Assembly (NCBI GenBank): GCA_016297215.1
Contig: JAEDGZ010000032.1
Location: 1-18,976 of the forward strand
Source of the DNA: Paludibacteraceae bacterium
Lineage (GTDB): Bacteria > Bacteroidota > Bacteroidia > Bacteroidales > Paludibacteraceae
Length of the DNA: 18,976 bases
Direction of reading: 5' to 3'
Shown here piece after piece: positions 1 through 10,400 of this stretch (positions within the stretch are counted from its first letter, which is position 1; each line of letters starts with the position of its first letter). The notes below the pieces were generated by a model. It made no database searches. It was not told where the DNA came from and worked only from the letters and a program-made list of their open reading frames with translations. A program made the position numbers and the translations under genes.

Positions 1-3
1 GAT

Positions 4-54
4 ATTACTTATTACAGCCCGAAGGGCGAATTACTTATTACCTCGCGAAGCGAG
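4..54. repeat. Direct repeat with two small GAA-loop hairpins
   Basis: The 11-mer ATTACTTATTA occurs at 4-14 and again at 30-40. Each copy is followed by a small palindrome with a GAA centre: GCCCGAAGGGC at 17-27 and CTCGCGAAGCGAG at 42-54. The spacing looks like two units of about 26 bases, each a conserved AT-rich spacer plus a variable hairpin. The array may continue to the left of the window, so its full size cannot be judged. I know of no named element that matches it. Confidence 0.55.
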
Positions 55-179
55 ACTAAATTCTGTCATTTTCTTTGGTGGGATGAAATGGAAATTGTGC
101 TTATTTCGTCCCTGTATTGGCAATTTAGTCCTCTTTTCAGTATGTTTCATCAAAAATCATGCCATACCATCACTATTTG

Positions 180-210
180 TTGTTCGAGTGCAAAAAAGGG
201 ACTAATTTTG
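180..210 (+). promoter_or_regulatory. Bacteroidetes-type promoter upstream of small ORF
   Basis: A TTG at 180-182 is followed after 20 bases by TAATTTTG at 203-210. This fits the Bacteroidetes -33/-7 pattern (TTG, then TAnnTTTG). The same arrangement with the same 20-base gap occurs before three other genes in this window, which supports the call. Transcription would start near 215-218 and give a leader of about 75 bases before the small ORF at 291. Confidence 0.6.
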
Positions 211-218
211 CAGCAGAT

Positions 219-249
219 TTCCCGAGAGGAAACCTTGCTCTCTCGGAAA
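219..249 (+). promoter_or_regulatory. Leader hairpin before the small ORF
   Basis: CCGAGAG (222-228) pairs with CTCTCGG (240-246). Flanking TTT and AAA can extend the stem past a one-base bulge. The hairpin lies between the predicted promoter and the small ORF, so it would be in the 5' leader. No long U-run follows, only AT-rich repeats. The role is unknown; an attenuator or an RNA-stability element is possible. Confidence 0.35.
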
Positions 250-252
250 TAA

Positions 253-278
253 TTTTCAAATTTTCAAATTTTCAAATT
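253..278. repeat. Short tandem repeat, TTTTCAAA x3
   Basis: The 8-mer TTTTCAAA occurs three times head to tail (253-260, 261-268, 269-276) and is followed by two more matching bases. It ends about a dozen bases before the ATG at 291. Copy-number change here would alter the distance between leader hairpin and start codon. It may equally be neutral AT-rich slippage sequence. Confidence 0.7.
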
Positions 279-290
279 AAATAAAACGCT

Positions 291-383
291 ATGAAAAAGA
301 ATTGTTTATTATGGAATCTGTTGTTGGTCTTCTTGTTTCCCGTTTTTGCCGTATATGGCATGTGGCAGGAGATGAAGGAATAA
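291..383 (+). CDS. Small hydrophobic peptide (30 aa) or signal-peptide remnant
   Basis: An ATG at 291 opens a 30-codon frame ending in TAA at 381-383. The product starts with two lysines, followed by a hydrophobic run of about 16 residues (LLWNLLLVFLFPVFAV) and a short polar tail ending WQEMKE. That is the shape of a single-pass small membrane protein, or of an uncleaved signal anchor. A Bacteroidetes-type promoter at 180-210 and the leader between them argue that it may be expressed. No family is recognised. The alternative is that it is the surviving signal-peptide end of a lost exported gene, because its ending is followed directly by simple repeats and a mobile-type palindrome. Without homologues I cannot choose between these. 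Confidence 0.4.
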   Translation: MKKNCLLWNLLLVFLFPVFAVYGMWQEMKE

Positions 384-404
384 GAATTATGAATTATGAA
401 TTAT
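384..404. repeat. Tandem repeat, GAATTAT x3
   Basis: Three perfect copies of the 7-mer GAATTAT (384-390, 391-397, 398-404) begin directly after the stop codon of the small ORF. A second low-complexity stretch built of TTACAAGTTT-like units follows at about 448-490, on the other side of a palindromic element. Simple repeats and palindromes together make up nearly all of the 384-607 gap. Confidence 0.75.
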
Positions 405-417
405 GAGTGCGTAGCAT

Positions 418-446
418 GTCCGGGTGCGCAGGCGTCCCCGCCTGCT
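418..446 (+). repeat. Dispersed GCAGGCG palindromic element, copy 1
   Basis: This 29-base element has an asymmetric head (GTCCGGGTGC) followed by a perfect hairpin: GCAGGCG (428-434), loop TCCC (435-438), CGCCTGC (439-445). An identical 29-base copy lies at 10861-10889, and near-identical ones lie at 11199, 11421 and 13193, all in this orientation. Size, structure and dispersal resemble REP-type repeats, which usually need a transposase acting in trans. No such gene is in the window. Confidence 0.85.
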
Positions 447-488
447 TGGTTACAAGTTTCCGGTTACAAGTTACAAGTTTCATGTTTC

Positions 489-563
489 AATTAATGAATA
501 ATTACACGATAATTACATGTTAAAAGAAAATGAAAATTGAATATAATTACATGTTAAAAGAAA
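489..563 (+). repeat. Dispersed ~42-bp AT-rich repeat with local partial duplication
   Basis: Bases 489-530 match 11081-11121 with, by eye, one substitution and one single-base length difference. The last 21 bases (509-529, beginning ATAATTACATG) are repeated perfectly at 543-563, so part of the unit is also duplicated locally. The repeat supplies the ATG at 530 that a gene finder would take as the start of the following hydrolase. This makes that start doubtful. Confidence 0.8.
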
Positions 564-607
564 GTGGTAATTATTGTTTGAGTGTACGTGAATTAGTGTT
601 TAAGGTT

Positions 608-1300
608 ATGGCAAAGAATGTTGTTTTGTTAGGCGACTCGATAGGCCGCGGAGTGGTATTGGTCGGCGAGCGGTACACGCTGCTGAAAGAGGGCGTGGCA
701 GATATGTGCGCGGAGAAGTTAGGGATTAACTTGCAGAATTTCAGCAAGATGGGCAGCACCGTGGAGAAAGGGCAGCAGATTCTGTCGCAGCGCGAGACAG
801 AGGTAGCCTCAGCGGATATCACCGTGCTGGAGTTTGGTGGCAATGACTCCGACTTCTACTGGCAGGAGATAGCCGATCGTCCGCGGGAGTCGCATGAGCC
901 TCGCACGCCGATAGCACGGTTTGTGGAGGTGTATCGCAGTATGATTCAGCGCGTTAGGGAGTTAGGGAGCCACCCTGTGATGATTTCACTTCCGCTGATG
1001 GACGGGGAGCGGTTTATCGACTTTCAGACGCGGGGGATGACGGCGCCCGAGCGGCAGAACGTGTACGACTGGTTAGGACACGTAGAGCGCGTGCGTAACT
1101 ATCACGATATGTACAACTTAGAGTTGTTTCGGTTGGCTGCGGAGGAGCGTGTGCCGCTGCTGGATATCACCACGCCGTTTCTGCTGAGCCGCGACTATCA
1201 GGCGAACCTGTGCGCCGACGGTATCCACCCGAACGCCGCAGGCCACCGGATGATGGCGGACTGGATAGCCGGTCGATTGAAAGACCGCGCTGCGCGCTAA
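608..1300 (+). CDS. SGNH/GDSL-family hydrolase
   Basis: This is a serine esterase or lipase-like hydrolase of the SGNH fold. Counting from the ATG at 608, the nucleophile motif GDS has Ser11, the block II glycine is in KMGST (Gly49), GGND gives Asn79, and DGIHPNAAGH gives Asp204 and His207. All four blocks are intact, so activity is likely. The substrate cannot be read; such enzymes remove acetyl or acyl groups from sugars, lipids or peptides. No signal peptide is seen, so it should be cytoplasmic. The frame is open back to an ATG at 530, but those 26 extra codons lie in AT-rich dispersed repeat and the protein family should begin just before the GDS strand. I therefore prefer 608. At 230 residues the short form is usual for the family. 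It stands alone, with its own gap on both sides. Confidence 0.85.
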   Translation: MAKNVVLLGDSIGRGVVLVGERYTLLKEGVADMCAEKLGINLQNFSKMGSTVEKGQQILSQRETEVASADITVLEFGGNDSDFYWQEIADRPRESHEPRTPIARFVEVYRSMIQRVRELGSHPVMISLPLMDGERFIDFQTRGMTAPERQNVYDWLGHVERVRNYHDMYNLELFRLAAEERVPLLDITTPFLLSRDYQANLCADGIHPNAAGHRMMADWIAGRLKDRAAR

Positions 1301-1385
1301 ACGACCACTACGTTCCTGGACAGCGGTCTAATAGCCCTAAAATGTCCTTTCTTAATAAATGTAATCTTTTTCATAATGTGGTGGC

Positions 1386-1416
1386 TTGCGGGTATGAGAA
1401 AATAGCAGTAATTTTG
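1386..1416 (+). promoter_or_regulatory. Promoter of the giant repeat protein gene
   Basis: TTG at 1386-1388 and TAATTTTG at 1409-1416 are separated by 20 bases, matching the Bacteroidetes promoter pattern. Transcription would begin about 40-45 bases before the ATG at 1466. This suggests that the 9.4-kb gene is transcribed separately from the hydrolase before it. Confidence 0.65.
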
Positions 1417-1465
1417 CGGTCGGAAATAAAAATGCAATAAAATCTCGCAAAATCGTAACAAACTT

Positions 1466-4400
1466 ATGAAAAATCTTAAAATGAGTACATTTAATTGGTT
1501 AGTGGCTCGTGGTCAGTGGTTAGTGATTAGTCTCTTGCTGCTGATGGCAGGCACTATTCAGGCGCAGCAGTTGCCGAACGCGAGTTTCGAGGACTGGAGC
1601 GGAGCGCCGTTTGACGGCAACAAACAGCCTGCGAGTTGGAACGTGAGCAACGTAACACAGTTTGGTTTTAAGTTTAATTTTGCTTATCAGGAGGCAGGGC
1701 ACACGGGCAGTTACTGTCTGCGCGTGCAAGACCGCGAGATTGGTGCCGCCGGTATCACTGAGGTGAGCCCGGGCTATTTCTCGCTGGGTCAGCCATGGGT
1801 GTATATCGAGAGCCTGACGAAGGTGTCGTATGCCACGGCGGGTACGGAAGGCGGTATGAGTTTCACCTACCGCCCCGACTCAATGTCGGTGTGGATAAAG
1901 CGCACGGGAAACAACACCGACAAGGAGGATTTTTACCTGCTCTACTATGCGTGGTCGGGCACGGCAAAGAGCAGCAAGTACAAAGGCAAGAACGGCAGTT
2001 GTACGTCGGTAACGAAGACCAACGAGGAGAGCGATATTCGTATCGCGCTGGATGGCAACGAGTGCGGTACCGACCAGAAAGCCAATCAGATAGCCGAGGG
2101 TATGTGGCGCGAGCGCAAGACATACGGCGACTGGACGAATATCAAGGTACCTATTTACTATTTCAACAACGACGCGCCGACGATGATGAATATCATCTTC
2201 TCGGCGAGCAACTACCCCAACTACCGCGCGAACTCGGGTCTGTACGACGGCAACTCGCTGTGGGTGGACGATGTGTCGCTCATCTACTCATCGAAGATTC
2301 AGAAACTCTATATCGACGACAAGGAGTGGAAGGGCTTTGACCCGAACAACACCACGGGCGAGCAAGTCTATTCGCTCGGTCAGAGCGCGACCACGCTGCC
2401 GAAGATAGAAGCGAAGCGCGGTATCGGCACGCTGACCAATGCGCACGGCGAGACGGCGAACTTCACGGGCAGGACGCTGAGCGGCAAGGAGATAACCATC
2501 ACCAACGGCGAGATAGACGGCACTCCGACCACCATCACGGTGCGGGCGGAGGACGGCAGCAGCACTACCACCTATAAGATAAAGTTCGTGCGTGCAGCGA
2601 GTACCAACTCGAAGTTAGCAGGCTTGTCGGTCAACGGCGAGCCGATTGCTGCTTTCAATGCGAACACGCTGAACTACACCTACGAGTTGCCTTATGGCAC
2701 AACGGATGTGCCTGTGGTTAGCGCCGAGAAGGCGGAGGACGGGCAGACGGTGAGCATCACCCAGCCGACCTCCACCACGGGCAAAGCGACCATCGTGGTA
2801 ACGGCGGCGGACAAGAAAACCACCTCGACCTATACGATACAGTTCTCCGTGGCGCTGCTGGCGGATAACACGCTCAAGGACATCAAGGTGAACGGCAACT
2901 CCGTGGCGGGCTTCACCCCCACGCAGACCATCTACCGCGTGTCGCTGCCTGTGGGTACGACCGACATCCCCGTGGTTGAGGCTGTGTCGGCTTATCCCGC
3001 CGGTGCGCAGACCATAACGCATACCCCGCCCGCACAGGTAGAAGGCGGACAGTATCAGATTTCCGTAACCACGCCGGGCAACCCCGTGGCGAAAGTGTAT
3101 AAGTTGAACTTCAAGTTGGAGGCATCGTCGTACACCTACCTGAGCGACCTGCAGATGGGCGGGTATATCACGGATTTCCAGCCCGATGTGCTGACCTACT
3201 ATGTGAACCTGCCTTTGGGAACGACCGAGTTGCCGAAAGTAACCTACACTGAGGGCGACCCGTATCAGTCAGTAACCGTGGAGTACGGCGGTTTGGACGG
3301 CACTACGCGCGTCATCGTTACTGCCGCCAACGGCGACCAGAGCGTCTATAAAATCGTGGTCAGCACCGACCAATCGGACGTGAATACGCTGCAAAACATC
3401 TACTTGGACGGCGTGGCGTTGGAGGGTTTCTCTCCCGACAAGGTGCAGTATAACGTGGAACTGCCTATCGGTACGGAATCGTTGCCCACCATTACCGTTG
3501 ACCAAGGCGATGCGTATCAGACGGTAAGCATCGTCTATGGCGATGTGAACGGCATCACGCGAATCACCGTAACAGCAGGCAACGGCGATACGAAGGTCTA
3601 TCAGATTAAGTTCACCGTGCTGCAAGCGACCAACAACACGCTGCGTATGATTACGCTGGACGGCAAGGACTTGGAGGGCTTCAACCCCGAGGTGATTGAA
3701 TATACGATAAACCTGCCTTTGGGGACGACCAAGCAGCCCGAGGTGGGGTGGACTCCTAATGATGAGTACCAGACCGTCAGCGTGCGCAAGGGTAGCGCCA
3801 TCACCGATGACGTGAAGATTACCGTGCGTCCGCAGAGCGGTGCAAGCCGTACCTACACGCTCCATTTCACGCTGGAGGTGAGCGGCAACACCGCGCTCGC
3901 AATGATTTACTTGGACGGAGTGGCACTGGACGGTTTTCACAAGGATACCTTGACCTATACCTATCTCTTGCCAAAAGGCGTGAGTGAGGTGCCTCAGGTT
4001 ACCTACGAAAAAGATGACGAGACGCAGAAAGTGCTGGCTATTGCGGAGGGATATGTCTATACGCTGACCGTTACCGCCCCCAGCGGCGCCAAGCGGACCT
4101 ACACGATCTCCTTTGTGGTGCAGAAGTCAGAGAACGCCTTTCTGAAGATGATTTACTTGGACGGCGACTCGTTGCAGGGTTTCGACAAGAACGTGCTTGC
4201 CTACGAGGTAGAACTGACCGGCGCCACCTGCCCCGCCATCACGGTGGATAAGGAGAACGGGCAACAGGTAACCATCACCACGCCCTACGGCGCGGGCACT
4301 GCGCGTATCCTCGTGCAACCCGAGCAAGGTGCTGCCAACACCTATACCATCCTCTTCACCAAAGCCGCGCAGACGACGGTGCAGTTGCAGAATATCCTGC

Positions 4401-7400
4401 TGGACGGTGCGACGATAGCGGGTTTCTCGCCTGCCAAAACCGACTACACGGTGGAATACGAGGGCACGCGCCCCGTGCTGACATGGGTCGCCAACGCGGG
4501 GCAGACGGTGCAACGATTGGAGAAGCAAGACACCGTGCTGCTGGTGGTGTCTGCGGGTGCGGACTATGCCACCTACACCGTTGCGTTCCGCCGCACGCTG
4601 AGCGCCGACGCCACCTTGGCGGACATCCTACTGGACGGCGTGCCAATGGAGGAGTTTGTATCTACGACCACCGACTATATCGTTCACCTGCCTGCGGGCG
4701 CGACGCTGCCTGTGGTAACTTATCGGGCAGGGCACCCCGCGCAGACCATCGTGATGGGCGAGTTGCTGCCCATGCAGACGGGGATTACAGTGCAAGCCGA
4801 GAACGGCGCAAGCGTTACCTATACCGTAACCTTTGAAGTGGCGCTCTATTCGGACACTACGCTGGCAGACTTGCAGGTGGAGGGGCACACGCTGAATTAT
4901 CAGCCGACCCAAACGGAATACGCACTCACATTGGACGAGGGCATGCCGCTGCCCGCCCTGCACTACACGGCGCGGGCAGGACAGCGCGTAGTGGTGAGCG
5001 AGCCGAGTGATGACGAGCAGTGCGTAACCGTTACCGCCGAGAATGGCACCACTGCAACCTATATCATAAGGTACACGCGCACGATATCGGGCAACGCGCT
5101 GCTGGCAGACATCCTGCTGGACGGCGTGTCGCTGACGGGTTTTGCGCCCGACCGCTTTGCATACACCGACACGCTGCCCATGCGTACGAAGACCGTGCCG
5201 AGCGTGTTCCCCGTGGGACAGTTGCCCGGGCAGACCATCACCACCTATTTCAGTGCGCCCGACGGGGTAACGAAGATTCATGTGGAAGCCCCCAACGGCA
5301 CCGACACGCAGGACTACACCATTGCGTTCCCCCTGCGCAAGTCGAGCAACGCCGCACTGACCGACCTATATCTCAACAGCGAGTCGGTGGAACTCCGTTT
5401 CCATCCCGACACACTGCACTACACCGTGCTCATGCCCTATCAGGCAACGGAGGTGCCGCAGATGACCTACGAGGCATCGGCGGAGCAGACGGTGGAGGTG
5501 GTGTCGCGTCCGTTGGGCGAGACCAGCGAGATACGCGTACATGCCGAGGACGGCTCAGAGCGCGTCTATACCGTGTTGTTCCAAAAGCAGTACAGCGCGA
5601 AGAGCAATCTGCTGGATTCGCTTATCGTGGTGGAGACGGGCGCAGTGCTGCCCGTGAGCAACCTCACGCAGACGGTGTCGCTGCCCTATGGCACGCGCAA
5701 CATGACCATCCGATACAAGAAAGCCTTCGACGAGCAGACCGTATGGGTGCAGGCAGGCGGCGTCAACAAGCCGACCGTCATCACCGTGCAGAGCAACCGC
5801 CCCGACGAGGAGGCGGTAACCTACACACTGACCCCCGCCGTAGCGACGCAAGACCCCGCCACGCTGACAAGTATCACCGTGGACGGCATCACCCTTGCCG
5901 ACTTCGACCGCAACCGCTTCACCTATATCTGCAACCGTACATCTTCCAACACCCCGCAGGTACTGACCACGCAAGAGAGCGGGGTGCAGATGAATGTGGT
6001 GAGCGATGTGTGGCATTGGGAGGCGAAGGTCTCTGCGGAAGGAAGAGAGAATACCTATACTATCTACTTCCATTATCCGAATGATGTGATTCCCAATGGC
6101 GAATTTACGGATTGGACGACAACAACGTTGACCGGTACAGACAAACCCGCCGGATGGTATGTGCCCGGAGATGTCGTGAATAACTGGGAGTTGTTGACTT
6201 TCGGTAAGGTAAAACCAGGCGAGACTGTACGCAAAGAAAATGAAACGGTTATGCGGCTTAACACGACGAGGTACGGTTCTTCCGCCGGTCCTGTGCCTTG
6301 CGTGATAAACTTGGGAGGACTGGGCGGAACATTGGCTGTTGCAGGGGGGTCGCGTATAGTTCCGTATGGATTTATCGCCTTCCACAACTCGCCCAATGCT
6401 GTTGAGATGAACTACAAGTATCCGAACACAGCAGGAGATGGAGCATTGTTCCAATATATCTTCTATGATATTGCCGGCAACAAGCATACATACAAACATA
6501 CCCAAGCGACGGTATCTTCAGACTATGCGTCAGTCGTACTTCCTCTTAATACGGATACTATTGCCGGTGTGACGGGTTTGGATGTCATCATAGACGCTAC
6601 GGGAATATATCCCGATGCGAAAGCAGGTGCCAACCTCTATGTCGATTACCTCCGTTTCTCGTACAACAGCACGCTGACGGGCGTGAAGGTCAACGGGAAA
6701 GCCGCTACGAAATCGGGCAATGCGTTCAATGTGCTGCTGGACGATAGCGAAGATACCAACCTGCCGACACTCATGTTCGAGGGCGAGGTGAGCGACCAAG
6801 CGCAATTGGTTACATGGACCGACCGCCCCGACTCCATCGGCTGCCAACACCGCAAAGCCACCATCATCAACTACGCCGAGGACGGCTCCCATACCGACTA
6901 CACGCTGACCGTGCTGCGTCCGCGCAACACGACCAATATGCTTGCCGACATCCTTGTGGACGGCGTGTCAATAGAGGGCTTCGCTGATACCACAGTGAAC
7001 TATACTATCACGCTACCTGCCAATGCACCCCTGCCCTCCATACAACCCGTCTTGGCGAACGGACTGCAAAGCGTTACCACCTCGCTCAGCGGCAACGTGC
7101 TGTCTATCAAGGTTACGCCGGAGATGGGCGGCAGCAAGACTTATAAGATTACGTTCAAGCGTGTTCCTTCCGACGACACCACCTTGTCTGCACTGACGGG
7201 TGTGTCGGCTTTCGCGCCCGACACCCGCGAATACACTATCGACGCCGATGCCATGCCCGTTTTGCAGTTCACCAAGCAGAGCGACGCGCAGACCGTGGTG
7301 CTGACGCGCCCCGCGGCAGACAAAGCGGTCATCACGGTTACGGCGGAAGACGGCGTTTCGCAAGGCACCTATACCATCACCTTGCAGCAACCCGTGCCCA

Positions 7401-10400
7401 CTACCAGCGGACAAATCAAGGACATGAAGGTGAACAACAAGCCGTGGACGGAGTTCACCTCTACCAAATACGACTACACCTTGGAGCGTCCCGAGGACGT
7501 GCAGTTCACCCGTGTGGACGATGCCGACTCCGTGGTCTTCGTGCAGTCGCCTGTGGATATGCGCTGGCTGGTCTATGGCTCCGAGCAGCACACCTATACG
7601 CTGACCTATCAGAGCGACCTCTCCACGAACGCCCATCTCGCGGCAGTGCTACTGGACGGCACGGAGTACCCCAACTTCCTGCCCACGGAAGAGGAACAGA
7701 CCATAGAGGTGGCGAGCAACGACTACACCCTCTCGTGGGTGCGCGCAGAGGAGACCCAGCAGGTGGCATACACCTTCGACGAGGCGGCCCAAACCTACAC
7801 CGTTACCGTAATGGCGGAGGACGGCACGACCACCTTCACCTACCATCTCTCTATACAGACGCGCCTGTCAAACGATGCTACCTTGCAAGGAATCTACATT
7901 GATGGTACGTTGCTGCCCGAGTTCACACCGACCCAAGAAACCTATACCTATATCATACCGGTCGGTGCTACCAAGCAGCAGGAGCCGCAGATGCCATCCG
8001 TCACCTACCAAAAGAACCACTCGGGGCAGACCATCGTGCTGACCGCAGGCACCCTCGGCGTGCCCACCACCCTCGAGGTGCTGGCGGAGGACAAACTGAC
8101 GACCAAGCAGTACGAACTGACCATAGAAGCCGAGCCGAGCCACTGCGCTACGCTCACGGGCATCCTTGTCAACGGCAAGCCCCTGCCGTCTTTTGCACCC
8201 ACGCTGCGTTACTACTCTGCCCGGACGGCGGACAGCGAGGTGAACTTGCAATGGACGAGCGATGATGCGTTCCAAACGGTAACATGGCTGAAGGATGGCA
8301 ATCGCTACACCATCCACGTGCTTGCGCAGGACGGCATCAACTATGCTGACTACTACGTGGATGTCTATGCGGAGACGCTGTCGAACACTGCCACACTGGC
8401 GAATATACGGCTTGACGGACAGGCGTTCAGCGAGTTTGAGACGGCGCTCAACCCGCTCCTTGGTTTCTCGCCCATGCAGCAGGCGTACATCATCAACCTA
8501 CCGAGCGGCACCACCCGTCTGCCCGATGTCTCTGCCACGCTGAAGGAAGACGGGCAAACCGTGGCGATTCGTACCGCAGAGAAGACCATCTATCTGGACG
8601 TAACCGCCCCCGATGGAGTAACCACGAACACCTATTCGCTTACCTTCAGAATGCCCCAATCCGCCAACGCGCAGTTGGGTATGATTTACGTAGGCGATGA
8701 GGAACTGCCGGACTTCGACCCCGACACCTACTACTACCTCGTTACTCTGCCCGTGGGCACACACAGCCTGCCCGAGGTACTCACCCGCAAGGCAGAGACC
8801 ACCCAGACGGTAACCATGATCACCGAGAGCGAGGGAGAGACACCCTTCGTAACCATCAATGTGCTGGCGGAAGACCAAACGACGACCACCACCTACACCG
8901 TCGCGTTCCGCTACACCCGCTCCGAGTCGGACACCTTGCAGATGATATACGCCGACGGTATGCCGTTGCCCGATTTCTCGCCCGCCGTGCATACCTACGT
9001 TTATACCCTGCCTGTGGATGCGACGCAGTTCCCCGAAATATCGTGGGACGTGGCGGACGCTTGGCAGACCGTGCGTATGGATACCACTCTGCTGACCGAG
9101 ACCCAACTGACGCGACGTATCACCGTTACCGCTGAGAGCGGACGCACGGCGGTCTATACCGTAGCGTATGAGCGACTGCTCTCCGATGCGGACACGTTGC
9201 AGATGATTCTTTTGGATGATAAGCCGCTGGAGGGCTTCCGTGCCGACAGCACCTTCTACCTCGTCACTCTCGCTGAGGAGGCAGAGCTCCTACCTGTGGT
9301 AACCTATATCGAGGGCGACGCCGACCAAACCATCGCGGTTCGTTACGAGGCGGTGGCATACAGCACCGACTCCGTGGCGCAAATCACCGTCCGCGCCGCC
9401 AACGGCAACACCCGCACATATACCGTCCGCTTCACGCGCGCGCTGTCGAACGATACCCACTTGCAGATGATTTACATCGACGGCACGCCGCTTGCTAACT
9501 TCGACGAAGAGAAATACACCTACCGTATTCCCTTGCCCGTGGAGGTAACCGTCCTGCCGATGGTAACGGCGGAGAAGAAAGAGCCCGCCCAGCAGGTTAC
9601 CATCCAGCGCGACGCCGACACAGTGCGTGTAGCCGTGGTAGCCGCAGACACCTCCTTCACCGCCACCTACACTCTCGTCTTTGAGCACCTGAAGTCCGAC
9701 AACACCCTGCTTGCCGACCTGCAACTGCAATATACTGGGGACGCAGGCGTCTCGCCTGCGGAGGGAACGGCGGAACTAACCTTATCTCCCGCTTTCGCCC
9801 CCGAGCACTACGACTATGCCGTTATCCTGCCCTATGGCGTGAACGACCTGCCGACCATTCTGCCCGTGAAGAGCGACGAGGAGCAGACCGTGGAAATCTC
9901 CGACCCGCAGATGATTGGCGAAGGCGCTGCGCAGCAGGCGATTATCACTATCACCGTTACCGCACCCAACGAGGAAGACCAAGCCGCCTACACCATCACC
10001 TTCACCTTCGCGCAGAACGATGACGCGCGCCTGACGGCTATCTACCTCCGCGGCGAGTTGCTCGCTGGCTTCCATCCCGACACGCTGGAATACACGCTCT
10101 CGTACCCCGCCCACAGCACGGAGGAGGACTTCGCCGCCGCGGCTGACGTGCGCGCCGAACTGTCGGACGAAGCCGCTACGCTCGCTATCTCCATGGACGA
10201 AGCAGGCACCATTCTCCTCAGCGTTACGGCGCAAGACGGCTCCAATCGCACGTACTCCATACGCCAGACCATCCAACTCGACACCGATAACGCGCTCCGT
10301 ATGATTTACCTTGACGACGCGCCGCTGCCGCACTTCGACCCCGAGCAGGAGTTCTATATCTACTACCTCGTGGAGGGTATGACTCCACCGGCGGTAACCG

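Noticed and set aside
1282..1329. AGACCGC...GCGGTCT inverted repeat at the end of the hydrolase gene, considered as terminator
   Set aside because: The arms are seven bases with a spacer of more than 30, and no T-run follows. It could easily be chance in GC-rich sequence.
1210..1440. A 76-codon + strand frame overlapping the end of the hydrolase
   Set aside because: The first part is an out-of-frame reading of the SGNH gene and the rest crosses the promoter of the giant gene.
5020..6084. A 354-codon + strand frame and many - strand frames inside the giant gene
   Set aside because: They are rich in Arg, His and Gly, lack any domain pattern, and follow the codon bias of the giant frame, which is continuous and has clear repeat structure.
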